Position numbers and translations under genes: made by a program
Notes under the pieces: model-generated
What the model saw: only the letters and a program-made list of their open reading frames with translations
Told to the model about the DNA's origin: nothing
Database searches by the model: none
In this document: positions 25,445 through 34,353 of the stretch, one piece after another
Position numbering within the stretch: position 1 is the first letter of the stretch
How the letters are laid out: the number at the start of each line of letters is the position of its first letter
Assembly: GCA_019248265.1 (NCBI GenBank)
Contig: JAEHGX010000005.1
Span: 19,274 to 83,273 of the forward strand
From: Candidatus Falkowbacteria bacterium S5_I03
Lineage (GTDB): Bacteria > Patescibacteriota > Patescibacteriia > Patescibacteriales > UBA12465
Length of the DNA stretch: 64,000 nt
Direction: 5' to 3'

Positions 25445-26815
25445 GTGACAATAATTTTAGGCTTATCCTTAATATTTTTTCTAATCATTGCTATCCTGCG
25501 TTTGGATTTAGCCGTCTTTTTAATTATTGCTCTGTTGCCCGCCTACCTTCTGCGCTTTAACGTTCTTGGAATACCCCTAACTTTTCTGGAAGCGATGGTT
25601 TTAATTAGTTTCGCAGTGTGGTTTTTTAGAAATATCGCTCCCAACTTAAAAACTTGGATTAAAAATAGAAAAACCAGAACTCCTTATCCATATGGAGCAG
25701 AAATAATCGCCATCATTGTTATTTCTTTCATAGCCGTTGCCGTCGCTGGTTTTAATACTAGCGCGCTGGGAATCTGGAAGGGTTATTTTTTCGAACCGAT
25801 ATTATTATTTATTTTAATAATGAATATTCTGCCGGATGCTAAGGGGCGTAAAAAAATATTGTTAGCCTTGCTTTTAGGAGCGGCGGCGACTTCAATCTGG
25901 GGTTTATTTCAGCAAGCGACCGGATTATTCATCTTTAATCCCTTCTGGGCGGATGCGGGTACTCGCCGCGTCGTCTCTTTCTTTGGCTATCCTAACGCTG
26001 TCGGTTTATTCTTATCGCCCCTAGTTTTAATCTTTAGCGGCTGGCTATTAAGTATTAAAGGTTGGAGTCCAAAAAACACAATTAGCAAACTATTAATTGG
26101 CGTCACAATTTTAATTTCCCTATTAACAATTTATTTTGCTAAATCTGAAGGAGCAATTGTTGGCATCCTGGCCGCCGCTTTCTTATTTATGTTTTTTGCT
26201 AATCGAAAAACGCGAATCGTCTCTATTGGTTTAGCGGCCATAGCCATTATCGCCATTTTTGCAATTCCGACTTTAAAAACTTATGCCGGCGACAAAATAT
26301 TACTCCATGACTTATCAGGTGAAATCCGACGCCGACAATGGACGGAAACAATGATGAGTCTCAAGGATTGGAAAATTATAACCGGTAATGGCTTAAGCGG
26401 TTATCAGGCGGCCGTCGCTCCCTACCACCAGGAAGGAATATTTTTTAACCGCGACAAAATAGAAAATTTTGACGCTCAATTAAGAGCCAGTGCCGACCTC
26501 CGCGCCAAATATTGGCAGCCGGTAGAAATTTATATGTACCCGCATAATATTTTTCTAAACTTCTGGAGCGAGCTCGGAATTCTGGGAGCGCTCGCCTTCA
26601 TTTGGCTAATCGGCAAATATTTATTTATCGCACTAAAATTATTTTTCCAAACCAGAAATTATTTAATCTTGGGATTATTCGGCGCGATGACGGTAATTGT
26701 TGTCCACGGTCTCGTAGATGTTCCTTATTTTAAAAATGACCTGTCAGCGATGTTTTTTGTCCTCTTAGCGCTGTTAGGATCTCTTACAATAGAGGCTAAA
26801 CTCAAAAAAATATGA
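25445..26815 (+). CDS. O-antigen ligase/polymerase (Wzy/WaaL)-like membrane protein
   Basis: 456 residues with about ten to eleven membrane helices and a large extracytoplasmic loop (about 290-365). The loop region ends with YMYPHNIFLNFWSELGILG, the His-containing signature of the Wzy_C/O-antigen ligase family, and FFGYPNAVGLFLSP lies earlier. Such proteins join or polymerise lipid-linked glycans outside the membrane. Which glycan is unknown. GTG start. The last codons overlap the start of the pseudouridine synthase gene (ATGA). Confidence 0.85.
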   Translation: MTIILGLSLIFFLIIAILRLDLAVFLIIALLPAYLLRFNVLGIPLTFLEAMVLISFAVWFFRNIAPNLKTWIKNRKTRTPYPYGAEIIAIIVISFIAVAVAGFNTSALGIWKGYFFEPILLFILIMNILPDAKGRKKILLALLLGAAATSIWGLFQQATGLFIFNPFWADAGTRRVVSFFGYPNAVGLFLSPLVLIFSGWLLSIKGWSPKNTISKLLIGVTILISLLTIYFAKSEGAIVGILAAAFLFMFFANRKTRIVSIGLAAIAIIAIFAIPTLKTYAGDKILLHDLSGEIRRRQWTETMMSLKDWKIITGNGLSGYQAAVAPYHQEGIFFNRDKIENFDAQLRASADLRAKYWQPVEIYMYPHNIFLNFWSELGILGALAFIWLIGKYLFIALKLFFQTRNYLILGLFGAMTVIVVHGLVDVPYFKNDLSAMFFVLLALLGSLTIEAKLKKI

Positions 26816-27540
26816 TGATGGTCTTACAAAAAGTAATTGCCGAAAGCGGTTTAGCTTCTCGGCGTGAAGCCGAAAAAATGATTAAAATGGGTTCCATTAA
26901 AATTAATGGTAAACTCGCTTCTTTGGGTGATAAAGCTGACCCCGAACAAGATAAAATTACTTTCCGCGGTAAACCGCTCCCCCAAAAAGCCGAAAAGATT
27001 TATATCAAATTAAACAAACCAATGGGCTATACCTGCACTAACCGCTCTTTCCCGGGAGAACAAAATATTTTTCAGCTTATCTCTCTAAAGGAAAGGATGT
27101 TTTCTATCGGCCGGCTTGATAAAGATAGTCGCGGCATAATTCTATTAACCAACGATGGTGAGCTAGCGCAAAAATTATCACATCCGCGCTTAAAAAAAGA
27201 TAAAACTTATACTGTTAAGCTCTTCCCGCGACGGGGAGAAAATCTTGAAAATAGTGAAGGCCGAAAAATATGTACCGAACTTATCAAGGGGATGGATATC
27301 GGCGAAGGCGATGGTATTGCCCGAGCTAAAAAAACTGAATATTTACAAGACAATTTATTTGTAATAACCTTAAATGAAGGTAAAAAACGACAAATCCGTC
27401 GCATGTTTGGTATTCTCGGATTCAAGGTGTCTGATTTACAAAGAACTAATTTCGCGGGTATCGGTCTTGGTGGAATTAAAGAAGGCGAGTGGCGGAAATT
27501 AAGCGTGCAAGAAATAGAGAAAATAAAAACTAATATTTAA
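26812..27540 (+). CDS. Pseudouridine synthase, RsuA/RluB/RluF family
   Basis: 242 residues: S4 RNA-binding domain (VLQKVIAESGLASRREAEKMIKMGSIKINGK, residues 3-34) and a catalytic domain with IGRLDKDSRGIILLTNDGELAQKL (catalytic Asp at about 104) and the family's KKRQIRRMFGILGFKVSDLQR. Modifies uridine in rRNA; the exact site cannot be fixed from sequence. Three ATGs in a row at 26812-26820, any of which may be used; the first overlaps the upstream stop codon. Confidence 0.93.
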   Translation: MMMVLQKVIAESGLASRREAEKMIKMGSIKINGKLASLGDKADPEQDKITFRGKPLPQKAEKIYIKLNKPMGYTCTNRSFPGEQNIFQLISLKERMFSIGRLDKDSRGIILLTNDGELAQKLSHPRLKKDKTYTVKLFPRRGENLENSEGRKICTELIKGMDIGEGDGIARAKKTEYLQDNLFVITLNEGKKRQIRRMFGILGFKVSDLQRTNFAGIGLGGIKEGEWRKLSVQEIEKIKTNI

Positions 27541-27544
27541 AAGT

Positions 27545-27859
27545 ATGAAAAACAAAAAAATCTATCAATGGGCCGCCATTGATGCCCTGGGCACTGCCCT
27601 TTACATCTTATTAGTGGGCGCATTTATGAATAATGCCAGCCGAATATTCGGTGAAGTGGACAACGATCTGATTAGCCCGGCAGTATTTCTATTGCTTTTT
27701 ATTTTTTCAGCTTTAGTTACTAGCTCACTGGTTCTGGGCCGCCCGGTCATGCTTTATTTAGACGGTCAGAAAAAAGAAGGAGTAAAATTATTACTCTTAA
27801 CAGGCGCTTGCTTGTTTATTATTTTATTGATATTTTTAGGAATATTATTTATTGTTTAG
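27545..27859 (+). CDS. Small three-helix membrane protein, unknown
   Basis: 104 residues with hydrophobic segments near 10-30, 42-65 and 78-103. The motif ALGTALYILLVGAFMNNAS near the N-terminus recurs in CPR small membrane proteins (family knowledge), function unknown. Five bases after the pseudouridine synthase gene. Confidence 0.7.
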   Translation: MKNKKIYQWAAIDALGTALYILLVGAFMNNASRIFGEVDNDLISPAVFLLLFIFSALVTSSLVLGRPVMLYLDGQKKEGVKLLLLTGACLFIILLIFLGILFIV

Positions 27860-27887
27860 CAAGCTTGGCCGGTAATTCCGGCTGATT

Positions 27888-27974
27888 GGAGACGTGGCTG
27901 AGTGGTTGAAAGCGCCGCACTCGAAATGCGGTATACCAGAAATGGTATCAGGGGTTCAAATCCTCTCGTCTCCG
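27888..27974 (+). tRNA. tRNA-Ser (CGA)
   Basis: 87-nt class II tRNA: acceptor GGAGACG / CGTCTCC, anticodon arm CGCA CTCGAAA TGCG (anticodon CGA), long variable arm TACCAGAAATGGTA, T arm GGGGTTCAAATCCTC. Discriminator G as expected for Ser. Confidence 0.96.
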
Positions 27975-27991
27975 CAATTAAAATCTATAAT

Positions 27992-28465
27992 ATGAAGGAA
28001 TCAATATCAGATGAAGAATATTATGGCAGCCTCTCCAAAAAACATATAGGGGCGTTGGTTCTTATTTTTAATAAAAACCAGCAACTGCTAATAGTAAAGC
28101 CAACCTATAAAGAAGGCTGGTCAATTCCTGGCGGTGGTGTTGATGATAATGAATCTCCGAAAATAGCGGCCGTACGAGAAATAAAGGAGGAGCTGGGGCT
28201 AGATTTAAAAAATATAACTTTAATCGGCGTCGGCTATACACAGGTTCAAGGAATAAAACCGGAAACCCTACAGTTTGTTTTTAATGGCGGCGAACTTAGC
28301 GCGGATGAAATCAATAAAATCGCTCTAGATAAAAGCGAACATAGTGAATTTCGTTTTGTAGAAATTTTAGAAGCAAATAATTTGCTCAATGAGAGACAAA
28401 AGCACTGGCTAACTTTTTACACCAAGGAAATTGAAAATAAGAATATTACGTATATAGAGTTATAA
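27992..28465 (+). CDS. Nudix hydrolase
   Basis: 157 residues. The Nudix box GGGVDDNESPKIAAVREIKEELGLD (about 47-71) fits G-x5-E-x7-REUxEExGU exactly, so it should hydrolyse a nucleoside diphosphate linked to another group. Substrate unknown. The true start is the ATG 18 bases after tRNA-Ser; the longer reading frame would begin inside the tRNA. First gene of a twelve-gene plus-strand series of small metabolite-handling enzymes. Confidence 0.92.
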   Translation: MKESISDEEYYGSLSKKHIGALVLIFNKNQQLLIVKPTYKEGWSIPGGGVDDNESPKIAAVREIKEELGLDLKNITLIGVGYTQVQGIKPETLQFVFNGGELSADEINKIALDKSEHSEFRFVEILEANNLLNERQKHWLTFYTKEIENKNITYIEL

Positions 28466-28478
28466 TCTCAATTTTAAT

Positions 28479-28865
28479 ATGGAAAATAATTATTGCTTAT
28501 TTTGCGACAAAGATAATAAAAAAGAACATAGAATTATTTTAGAAAATGATTTCGCCTATGCTCGCTGGGATAATTTTCCTGTATCAAAAGGACATTTAGA
28601 AATTGTTCCTAAACTTCATATAAATTCCTTGTTTGATCTTAATAATGAGGAGTTAATTCAGCTATATTCATTACTAAGAGACGTTAAAGAAATTATCCAA
28701 AAAGAATATAATCCAGATGGATATAATATAGGCATAAATGAAGGTGAGGCTGCCGGCAGGACTGTCCACCATTTACATATACATTTAATTCCGCGCTATA
28801 GGGGTGACATAGAAAACCCACATGGCGGAGTTAGAAATATAATACCAGGTAAGGGGCAATACTAA
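28479..28865 (+). CDS. HIT-family hydrolase
   Basis: 128 residues with the histidine triad HHLHIHLIPRYRGD (about 95-108) and N-terminal CLFCDKD. The Cys pair plus later residues may bind zinc as in HinT/galT-like HIT proteins. Family members cleave nucleotidyl phosphoramidates or dinucleoside polyphosphates. It follows the Nudix gene by 13 bases, a neighbour of similar chemistry. This gene and the two after it are visibly more A/T-rich than the flanks. Confidence 0.92.
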   Translation: MENNYCLFCDKDNKKEHRIILENDFAYARWDNFPVSKGHLEIVPKLHINSLFDLNNEELIQLYSLLRDVKEIIQKEYNPDGYNIGINEGEAAGRTVHHLHIHLIPRYRGDIENPHGGVRNIIPGKGQY

Positions 28866-28884
28866 ATGTTATAAAAGTTAATAT

Positions 28885-29952
28885 ATGAGTTATACTAATT
28901 TTAAAAAACATGCAGATTGGGTTAAAGTCTGGTCTGGCCGCTGGAGTTTCCATTCCGATGTAAATTTTGGTTATCACTGGACAGTTATGAATAAGGTGGC
29001 CGGTAAGTCTGCCTACAAGCAGATTATTTATATTTACAAAAACGGCATTACTGATTGTTGGGTTAGTGAGGCAGATAAGGCAAACTTAGGAAAACGATTG
29101 ATTAAAGTATATAAGGACAGAAAAAATATAAAAATATTAGCCGATACTCTTAAAAAAAGGGCAAAAGAGATTTTTGATTTTATAGAATCACATGACCCTA
29201 AAAATATCACCAAGAAAGACTACCAAGCGTTTTGGCGTTTAGCCGGAGAATATTATTTACCACATCTGAGCGTAAAGTATATCGTTGATTATTTTTCCCC
29301 AAGCCAGTTGAAAAAGTTTTTACCTATTTTGGAGGACGCCAGATTATTTTCCGAACCAGTATTCAGAGACATCGAAAATTTTATGGAAGATATAGCTAAA
29401 AATATTGCCAAAAAAGCCGGTTATCGACGAGAGCAAATTATTTCCACAACCACTGACGAAATATTAAAATATTTTAATCATGATAAACTTCCTGATAAAA
29501 AATCTCTGTCTGAGAGATACAAAAAATCAGCCATCTTAGTTAAACAAGGTAAATATTGGATATATACTGGCAACCAAACTAATAAAATAGATAATATATT
29601 ATTAACTCAGAAAACCAGTCAATTAATAAAAGGCAGTATTGCTTATAAAGGCGTGGCCACGGGGCTGGTGAGGCTAGTAATAGACCCCCGGAGAGACAGT
29701 TCATCTTTCAAGGCTGGTGAAATTTTAGTAACTGGCATGACTAGACCGGAATTTTTGCCGATTATGAAAAAAGCTAGCGCTTTTATTACTGATGCTGGCG
29801 GCATATTATCTCACGCGGCTATTGTGGCCCGAGAATTAAAGAAACCATGCATTATAGGTACCCACATAGCTACTCAACTTTTGAAAAATGGTGATTTAGT
29901 AGAAGTGGACGCTAATAAGGGAATTATTAAAATAATAAAAACATGTCACTAG
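28885..29952 (+). CDS. PEP-synthase-type phosphohistidine swivel domain with an unknown N-terminal domain
   Basis: 355 residues. The last 90 residues are a PEP-utilizing mobile domain: KGVATGLVRLV, GEILVTGMTRPEFLPIMKKASAFITDAGGILSHAAIVARELKKPCIIGT (phosphohistidine at about 311) and GDLVEVDANKG. The first 255 residues, starting with SYTNFKKHADWVKVWSGRWSFHSD, contain no ATP-grasp domain and no TIM barrel. So this is not a complete PEP synthase, and the swivel domain may serve a different phosphotransfer partner. A full PEP synthase is encoded at 59918-62329. Overlaps the next gene by ten bases. Confidence 0.85.
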   Translation: MSYTNFKKHADWVKVWSGRWSFHSDVNFGYHWTVMNKVAGKSAYKQIIYIYKNGITDCWVSEADKANLGKRLIKVYKDRKNIKILADTLKKRAKEIFDFIESHDPKNITKKDYQAFWRLAGEYYLPHLSVKYIVDYFSPSQLKKFLPILEDARLFSEPVFRDIENFMEDIAKNIAKKAGYRREQIISTTTDEILKYFNHDKLPDKKSLSERYKKSAILVKQGKYWIYTGNQTNKIDNILLTQKTSQLIKGSIAYKGVATGLVRLVIDPRRDSSSFKAGEILVTGMTRPEFLPIMKKASAFITDAGGILSHAAIVARELKKPCIIGTHIATQLLKNGDLVEVDANKGIIKIIKTCH

Positions 29953-30569
29953 AGAACAAATATAACAAAATATACTCAGAAGACGAACATGCTTTTGGTT
30001 TTGGCCAGCCGGAAAGACTAGTTAAAGATATTTTAAAATTCAAAACATCAGGCTCCGCCCTGGAACTGGGTGCTGGTGAAGGTCGAAATTCAATTTTTCT
30101 TGCCAAAAATGGGTTTCAGACAACCGCTCAAGATATTTCTCAAATCGGTTTAGACAGAATAAATGAAGCGGCTATAAAAAATAATATTAACATCAAGACC
30201 GACCTAAAAGATATCCGTTCTTTAGACGCTTCCGAACAACATGATGTTTTAATTTGTACTTTTGTATTGCATCACCTCACTAGAGACGAAGCCTTAAAAA
30301 CCATTAAACAAATTCAACAAAATACTAATCCTGAAGGCTTGAATTTAATTATCTCTTTTACCAAAAACGGCGATTTTTTTAAAGAAAACATTAATACCGA
30401 AAAGTTTTATTTAGAACCAAACGAACTAAAGAAGCTATATGATGATTGGGATATATTAGAGTATGAAGAGACGAAAGGCGAGGCAAGACGCAAAAAACCA
30501 GACGGTGGCCCGATGTTTAATATATCAGCTAAAATATTGGCAAAAAAAATAAAAACATCTAATGATTAA
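29943..30569 (+). CDS. Class I SAM methyltransferase (TehB-like)
   Basis: 208 residues: motif I SALELGAGEGRNSIFLAKNGFQTTAQDIS (about 37-65), acidic loop, motif IV DVLICTFVLHHLTRDE. The NSIFLAKNGF pattern resembles TehB/small-molecule methyltransferases rather than rRNA or protein enzymes. Substrate unknown. Translationally coupled to the swivel-domain gene by a ten-base overlap. Confidence 0.87.
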   Translation: MSLENKYNKIYSEDEHAFGFGQPERLVKDILKFKTSGSALELGAGEGRNSIFLAKNGFQTTAQDISQIGLDRINEAAIKNNINIKTDLKDIRSLDASEQHDVLICTFVLHHLTRDEALKTIKQIQQNTNPEGLNLIISFTKNGDFFKENINTEKFYLEPNELKKLYDDWDILEYEETKGEARRKKPDGGPMFNISAKILAKKIKTSND

Positions 30570-30578
30570 CTTTGTCTT

Positions 30579-31346
30579 ATGAGCAAATTTCAAGATATCG
30601 CGGTTAAGGCCGCTCAAGAAGCCGGTAAAATTCTGATGGCTCATTATGGCCAACTAACAGAAATCCGCTGGAAAGAACTTGAACATGGCGCTGTTTCGAT
30701 TGTCACGGACGCCGATATAAAAAGCGAAGCTAAAATAATTTCCATCCTTAAATCAGAATTCCCAGATTTTGGTATCTACGGTGAAGAAAGCGGCGGCCAA
30801 AATATGGAAGCGGATTATGTTTGGTATGTTGACCCGCTAGATGGCACCAATAATTTTTCCCGCAACATCCCCTTATTTGGTGTGTCCATCGGCCTAGTTT
30901 ATAAAGGGCAACCAATTGTCGGCATTTTATATTTCCCCACCATAAATCTTATGCTAAGCGCCGAAGAAGGCCAAGGTTGTTTAGCAAACGGTAAAAAAGT
31001 TCAGGTTTCCCAGCGTCCGCTAGCTGAGAGTCTGTATTATGCCGGCGGTAAATTCCGCAACCAAATGCAAATTAATCTAAATCTAGCACGGGCCTGCGGA
31101 CTTATAAAAATGATAGATGCTAGTAGTTACGAACTAGCACAAATTGCCATGGGAGACGCCGAAATATACTATCTTACTAGCGTCCCTCATGATGTTGCGG
31201 CCGGAGTTTGTTTAATAAGAGAAGCGGGTGGAATGGTAACGGAAGAAAACGGCACTCCTTGGAATATTAATTCCAAAACGATTCTCGCAACCAACGGAGT
31301 TATTCATCAAGAAATAATTAAGCTGCTAGAAACGAAAATTCAATAA
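30579..31346 (+). CDS. Inositol monophosphatase-family phosphatase
   Basis: 255 residues with the metal-dependent Li-sensitive phosphatase motifs GEESGG (about 64), DPLDGTNNFSRNIPLFGVSIGL (about 85) and HDVAAGVCLIREAGG (about 204; the family usually has WDxAAG, here HD). Could act on inositol phosphates, fructose-1,6-bisphosphate, PAP or NADP(H). The substitution of Trp by His at the WD motif is a minor oddity. Ten bases after the methyltransferase gene. Confidence 0.92.
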   Translation: MSKFQDIAVKAAQEAGKILMAHYGQLTEIRWKELEHGAVSIVTDADIKSEAKIISILKSEFPDFGIYGEESGGQNMEADYVWYVDPLDGTNNFSRNIPLFGVSIGLVYKGQPIVGILYFPTINLMLSAEEGQGCLANGKKVQVSQRPLAESLYYAGGKFRNQMQINLNLARACGLIKMIDASSYELAQIAMGDAEIYYLTSVPHDVAAGVCLIREAGGMVTEENGTPWNINSKTILATNGVIHQEIIKLLETKIQ

Positions 31347-31352
31347 TTTATT

Positions 31353-31970
31353 ATGCTCAAAATCTATCTCGCCCGCCACGGACAAGACCAAGATAATGTT
31401 AAGGGAATTTTAAACGGCCATCGGGACGAGCCTTTAACAGAGCTAGGCGAAAATCAAGCCCAAGAATTGGCGCAAAGAATAAAAGCAGCAAATATTAAAT
31501 TTGATAAAATATATTGCTCCCCGCTAATTAGAATCAGTCGAACAGCAGAAATTATCGCTAACACCTTATCAATAAACAAGCCTGAACCGATGCCGCTCTT
31601 AATAGAACGTGATTTTGGCGTGATGACTGGCAAACTAGTGGCCGATATTGAAAAATTATGCGCACCGAAAATTATTAAAGCTGACATTATAACTTATTTC
31701 CTCTCTCCCGAAGGCGCGGAAACTTTTCCGCAGTTAATAGTTAGAGCACATCAAATATTAGAAAAGGTAAAAACTAATCATCAAGACGGCAATATTTTAT
31801 TAGTAACCAGCGGCGATATCGGCAAAATGATTTACGCCAGTTATTATAATTTATATTGGAAAGAGGTGCTAACGATGTTTCATTTTGGAAATTCGGAATT
31901 ATTGTTGCTAGCTAATAATTCACCGGCTGAAAAGACTCACGTTTTTAAAGCGGAACAATTTAATCACTAA
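31353..31970 (+). CDS. Histidine phosphatase (phosphoglycerate mutase-like) 1
   Basis: 205 residues. RHG core LARHGQDQDNVKGILNGHRDEPLTELG (about 5-31), second Arg in YCSPLIRISRTAEII, later catalytic His in NILLVTSGDIGKM (the usual SHG is replaced by SGD, so the second His may be missing). The family includes cofactor-dependent mutases and broad phosphatases. Immediately followed by a paralogue. Confidence 0.87.
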   Translation: MLKIYLARHGQDQDNVKGILNGHRDEPLTELGENQAQELAQRIKAANIKFDKIYCSPLIRISRTAEIIANTLSINKPEPMPLLIERDFGVMTGKLVADIEKLCAPKIIKADIITYFLSPEGAETFPQLIVRAHQILEKVKTNHQDGNILLVTSGDIGKMIYASYYNLYWKEVLTMFHFGNSELLLLANNSPAEKTHVFKAEQFNH

Positions 31971-31974
31971 TTCT

Positions 31975-32547
31975 ATGAAACTAATCTTTATCAGACACGG
32001 AGAAACAACCGGCGACGTTGAAGAACGTTATGGCGGCGACTATGACGATCATTTAACTGCCAAAGGACAAGAACAAGCTAAAGAGGCCTTGGAAGAATTA
32101 AAAGTTAAAAACATTAAATTAATAATTTCCAGTCCTTTAATCCGCGCTCAGGAAACTGCCAAAATATTAGCCGACGGTAAGTGCCCAATTATTACTGAAC
32201 CCGCTTTCAAAGAAAGAAACCAATATGGAATACTGACTGGCAGGATAAAAGAAGAGGCGATGATGGAGAGGCCGGAGTTGGTGGAATTTTTAAAAGATTA
32301 TTTAAATACTATTGATGGTGCAGAATCGTATCAAGCTTTTAGAGACCGGATCGTATCCGCCGTTAATAATCTAGCCCATAAAGAAAAAGATATTTGCCGT
32401 GCCATTATTTGGCATGGTGGACCAATGCGTGTCTTATTTAGAGATATCTTAAAACTAGGAGAAATTGGCAGAATCGGCGACTTAGCCTGGGTAGAAGTTG
32501 AAGGTGATAATGGAAGCTTTACCATGACCGATTGTCGTCGAATATAA
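31975..32547 (+). CDS. Histidine phosphatase (phosphoglycerate mutase-like) 2
   Basis: 190 residues. RHG core FIRHGETTGDVEERYGGDYDDHLTAKG (about 4-30), SSPLIRAQETAKIL, acidic FKERNQYGILTG, and a second His in AIIWHGGPMRVLFRD. All four core residues appear present, unlike the preceding paralogue. Probably a small-molecule phosphatase; substrate unknown. Confidence 0.9.
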   Translation: MKLIFIRHGETTGDVEERYGGDYDDHLTAKGQEQAKEALEELKVKNIKLIISSPLIRAQETAKILADGKCPIITEPAFKERNQYGILTGRIKEEAMMERPELVEFLKDYLNTIDGAESYQAFRDRIVSAVNNLAHKEKDICRAIIWHGGPMRVLFRDILKLGEIGRIGDLAWVEVEGDNGSFTMTDCRRI

Positions 32548-32568
32548 TTTTATTTTTAATGAAATAAT

Positions 32569-33153
32569 ATGGCTAACAATAATATTGAAATAGAAATTCA
32601 AGTTAATATCGAAAACTCCAAACCACTTTTAGAATTTTTGCAAGAAAATGGAAAATTTAAAAAAGAAGTCAGGCAAATTGATGATTATTTTTCTCCCGTC
32701 TATGAAGATTTCTTATCTAAGCGGCCCGTAGCTAAATGGTTGCGGCTAAGAAACGCCGGTGAACATTGTTTTATTAATTATAAAAACTGGCATTTCACTC
32801 CGGAAGGCAAAAGCCATTACTGCGATGAGTTTGAAACAAAAATTTCCGACTTAGACAAGGCTAAAAAAATATTAGAGGCTCTAAATTTTAAAATAATTAC
32901 CACCGTTGATAAAACCAGAAAAATTTGGGAATATGAAAATTATGAAATTGCCATTGACTCGGTTGCTGGCCTGGGAGACTTCGTAGAAATAGAATATATC
33001 GGCCAAGAAAATAATATTAATCCCGAAGAAGTTACCGCTAAAATGATTTCATTTTTGAAAAAAATCGGTGTTGGGAAAATAACCAGAAATCACGTGGGCT
33101 ATCCCTTCTTATTATTATTCCCTGATGAAGTTAAGTATGAAATCATAGACTAA
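32569..33153 (+). CDS. CYTH-domain phosphatase/cyclase-like protein
   Basis: 194 residues. The N-terminal signature EIEIQVNIEN (ExExK-type, here EIEIQV), the basic strand KWLRLRNAG, INYKNWH, and paired acidic strands YCDEFETKI and DFVEIEYIG outline the triphosphate tunnel metalloenzyme fold. Family members include class IV adenylate cyclase (CyaB) and thiamine or inorganic triphosphatase. The signature Lys of ExExK is Gln here. Substrate not determined. Confidence 0.85.
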   Translation: MANNNIEIEIQVNIENSKPLLEFLQENGKFKKEVRQIDDYFSPVYEDFLSKRPVAKWLRLRNAGEHCFINYKNWHFTPEGKSHYCDEFETKISDLDKAKKILEALNFKIITTVDKTRKIWEYENYEIAIDSVAGLGDFVEIEYIGQENNINPEEVTAKMISFLKKIGVGKITRNHVGYPFLLLFPDEVKYEIID

Positions 33154-33165
33154 ATACCAAATAGT

Positions 33166-33843
33166 GTGGGCTCTTTTGCTTCTTCCAACTTAATCTACGG
33201 CCTCTCCGAAAAATCCGACGGCCCAATGAAAGGCGATTTTGCTAATCAGCAGTCTTTTTTTAAACAACGAAATCTGGACGAGCGAAAAATTATCGGTGCA
33301 GATTTAGCACATGACGATAAAGTAATGATTGTTAATAGCGCAACATCATTACGAATGATTCCAAATTGTGATGCCCTAATCACTAATGACAAAAACTGTC
33401 TCTTAACCGTAACCGTGGCTGATTGTCTGCCAATTTATTTTTATGACCAGCAAAAACAAGTGGTCGCGCTAGCGCATGCCGGCTGGAAAGGGGTTTTAAA
33501 TAATATTGCTCAAAAAACTGCCTTATCATTAATAAATAATTTTAGCTGTAATCCTGCTAATATAAAAATATTTATCGGTCCCCATATTCAAAAATGTCAT
33601 TTTGAAGTTCAAGGCGATGTGGCTAGCCAGTTTGCGCCTAAATATCTAATAGAAACCGATGACAAAAAATATATAAACCTAGCAGTCGCCATCAAAGACC
33701 AACTTGTAAAGACGGGTTTGCTAGCGGATAATATTTCTATCAGTTCTGAATGTACCTACTGCTTAAAAGATAAATATTTTTCTTTTCGGCGTGAACGCGA
33801 TAAAATAGTAAAGGCCATGATTGCCTACATTGGCTTAGATTAA
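33166..33843 (+). CDS. YfiH/PgeF-type polyphenol oxidase (laccase-domain) family protein
   Basis: 225 residues, GTG start. Zinc/copper-site motifs NCDALITND, TVTVADCLPIYFYD (Cys), ALAHAGWKGVLNNIAQKT (His), GPHIQKCHFEVQ and the C-terminal CTYCLKDKYFSFRRERD. Members act as purine nucleoside phosphorylases/adenosine deaminases or in peptidoglycan editing; either would fit the nucleotide-handling neighbourhood. Length normal. Confidence 0.92.
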   Translation: MGSFASSNLIYGLSEKSDGPMKGDFANQQSFFKQRNLDERKIIGADLAHDDKVMIVNSATSLRMIPNCDALITNDKNCLLTVTVADCLPIYFYDQQKQVVALAHAGWKGVLNNIAQKTALSLINNFSCNPANIKIFIGPHIQKCHFEVQGDVASQFAPKYLIETDDKKYINLAVAIKDQLVKTGLLADNISISSECTYCLKDKYFSFRRERDKIVKAMIAYIGLD

Positions 33844-33853
33844 TTATAATTAT

Positions 33854-34351
33854 ATGAAAGACTTAAAAATCAGATACCAAATGGTTAAAGATGCGGCTGA
33901 CTTTTTTCGAATTTTAAAAAATCCTAATTTTATTTACTTTCTAGTTACGGTTAATTCCATCGCCGAAGAAAAGGATTCTCTCAGGAAAAATACACAGCGC
34001 CGTAAAAATAACGAATCTTACAACTATACTTTTTTGTATAAAAATAAAGTGGTCGGTGGTGGAGGCGTCCGTATTAATCGCACCCGCCCCTATATTGGCG
34101 AGTTAGGTTATTTTCTAGATGAAAAATATTGGGGGCGTGGTCTGACGACAGCGTTTGTTAAATTAATGGAACAAGAAGGCTTCAGCAAATTAGGATTGAG
34201 CCGGATAGAAATTTTAATGCGCCCGGAAAATAAGGCCAGCGAGAAGGTAGCCATCAAAAACGGTTACCAAAAAGAAGGACGTTTAAAAAAAGTTATCAAA
34301 GATCGCGAAGGAAAGATGCACGACGCCTTTATATACGCTAAAGTTTTATAG
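33854..34351 (+). CDS. GNAT acetyltransferase (RimJ/RimL type)
   Basis: 165 residues. Acetyl-CoA-binding region GELGYFLDEKYWGRGLTTAFVKLMEQEGF (about 90-118), followed by RIEILMRPENKASEKVAIKNGYQKEGRLKKVIKDREG, typical of the RimJ/RimL subfamily acting on protein N-termini or small amines. Substrate unknown. Two bases before the kinase gene. Confidence 0.9.
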   Translation: MKDLKIRYQMVKDAADFFRILKNPNFIYFLVTVNSIAEEKDSLRKNTQRRKNNESYNYTFLYKNKVVGGGGVRINRTRPYIGELGYFLDEKYWGRGLTTAFVKLMEQEGFSKLGLSRIEILMRPENKASEKVAIKNGYQKEGRLKKVIKDREGKMHDAFIYAKVL

Positions 34352-34353
34352 TT

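Noticed and set aside
27902..27991. Longer N-terminus of the Nudix gene starting inside tRNA-Ser
   Set aside because: The first 30 codons are the tRNA sequence; an ATG lies 18 bases after the tRNA and gives a normal Nudix length.
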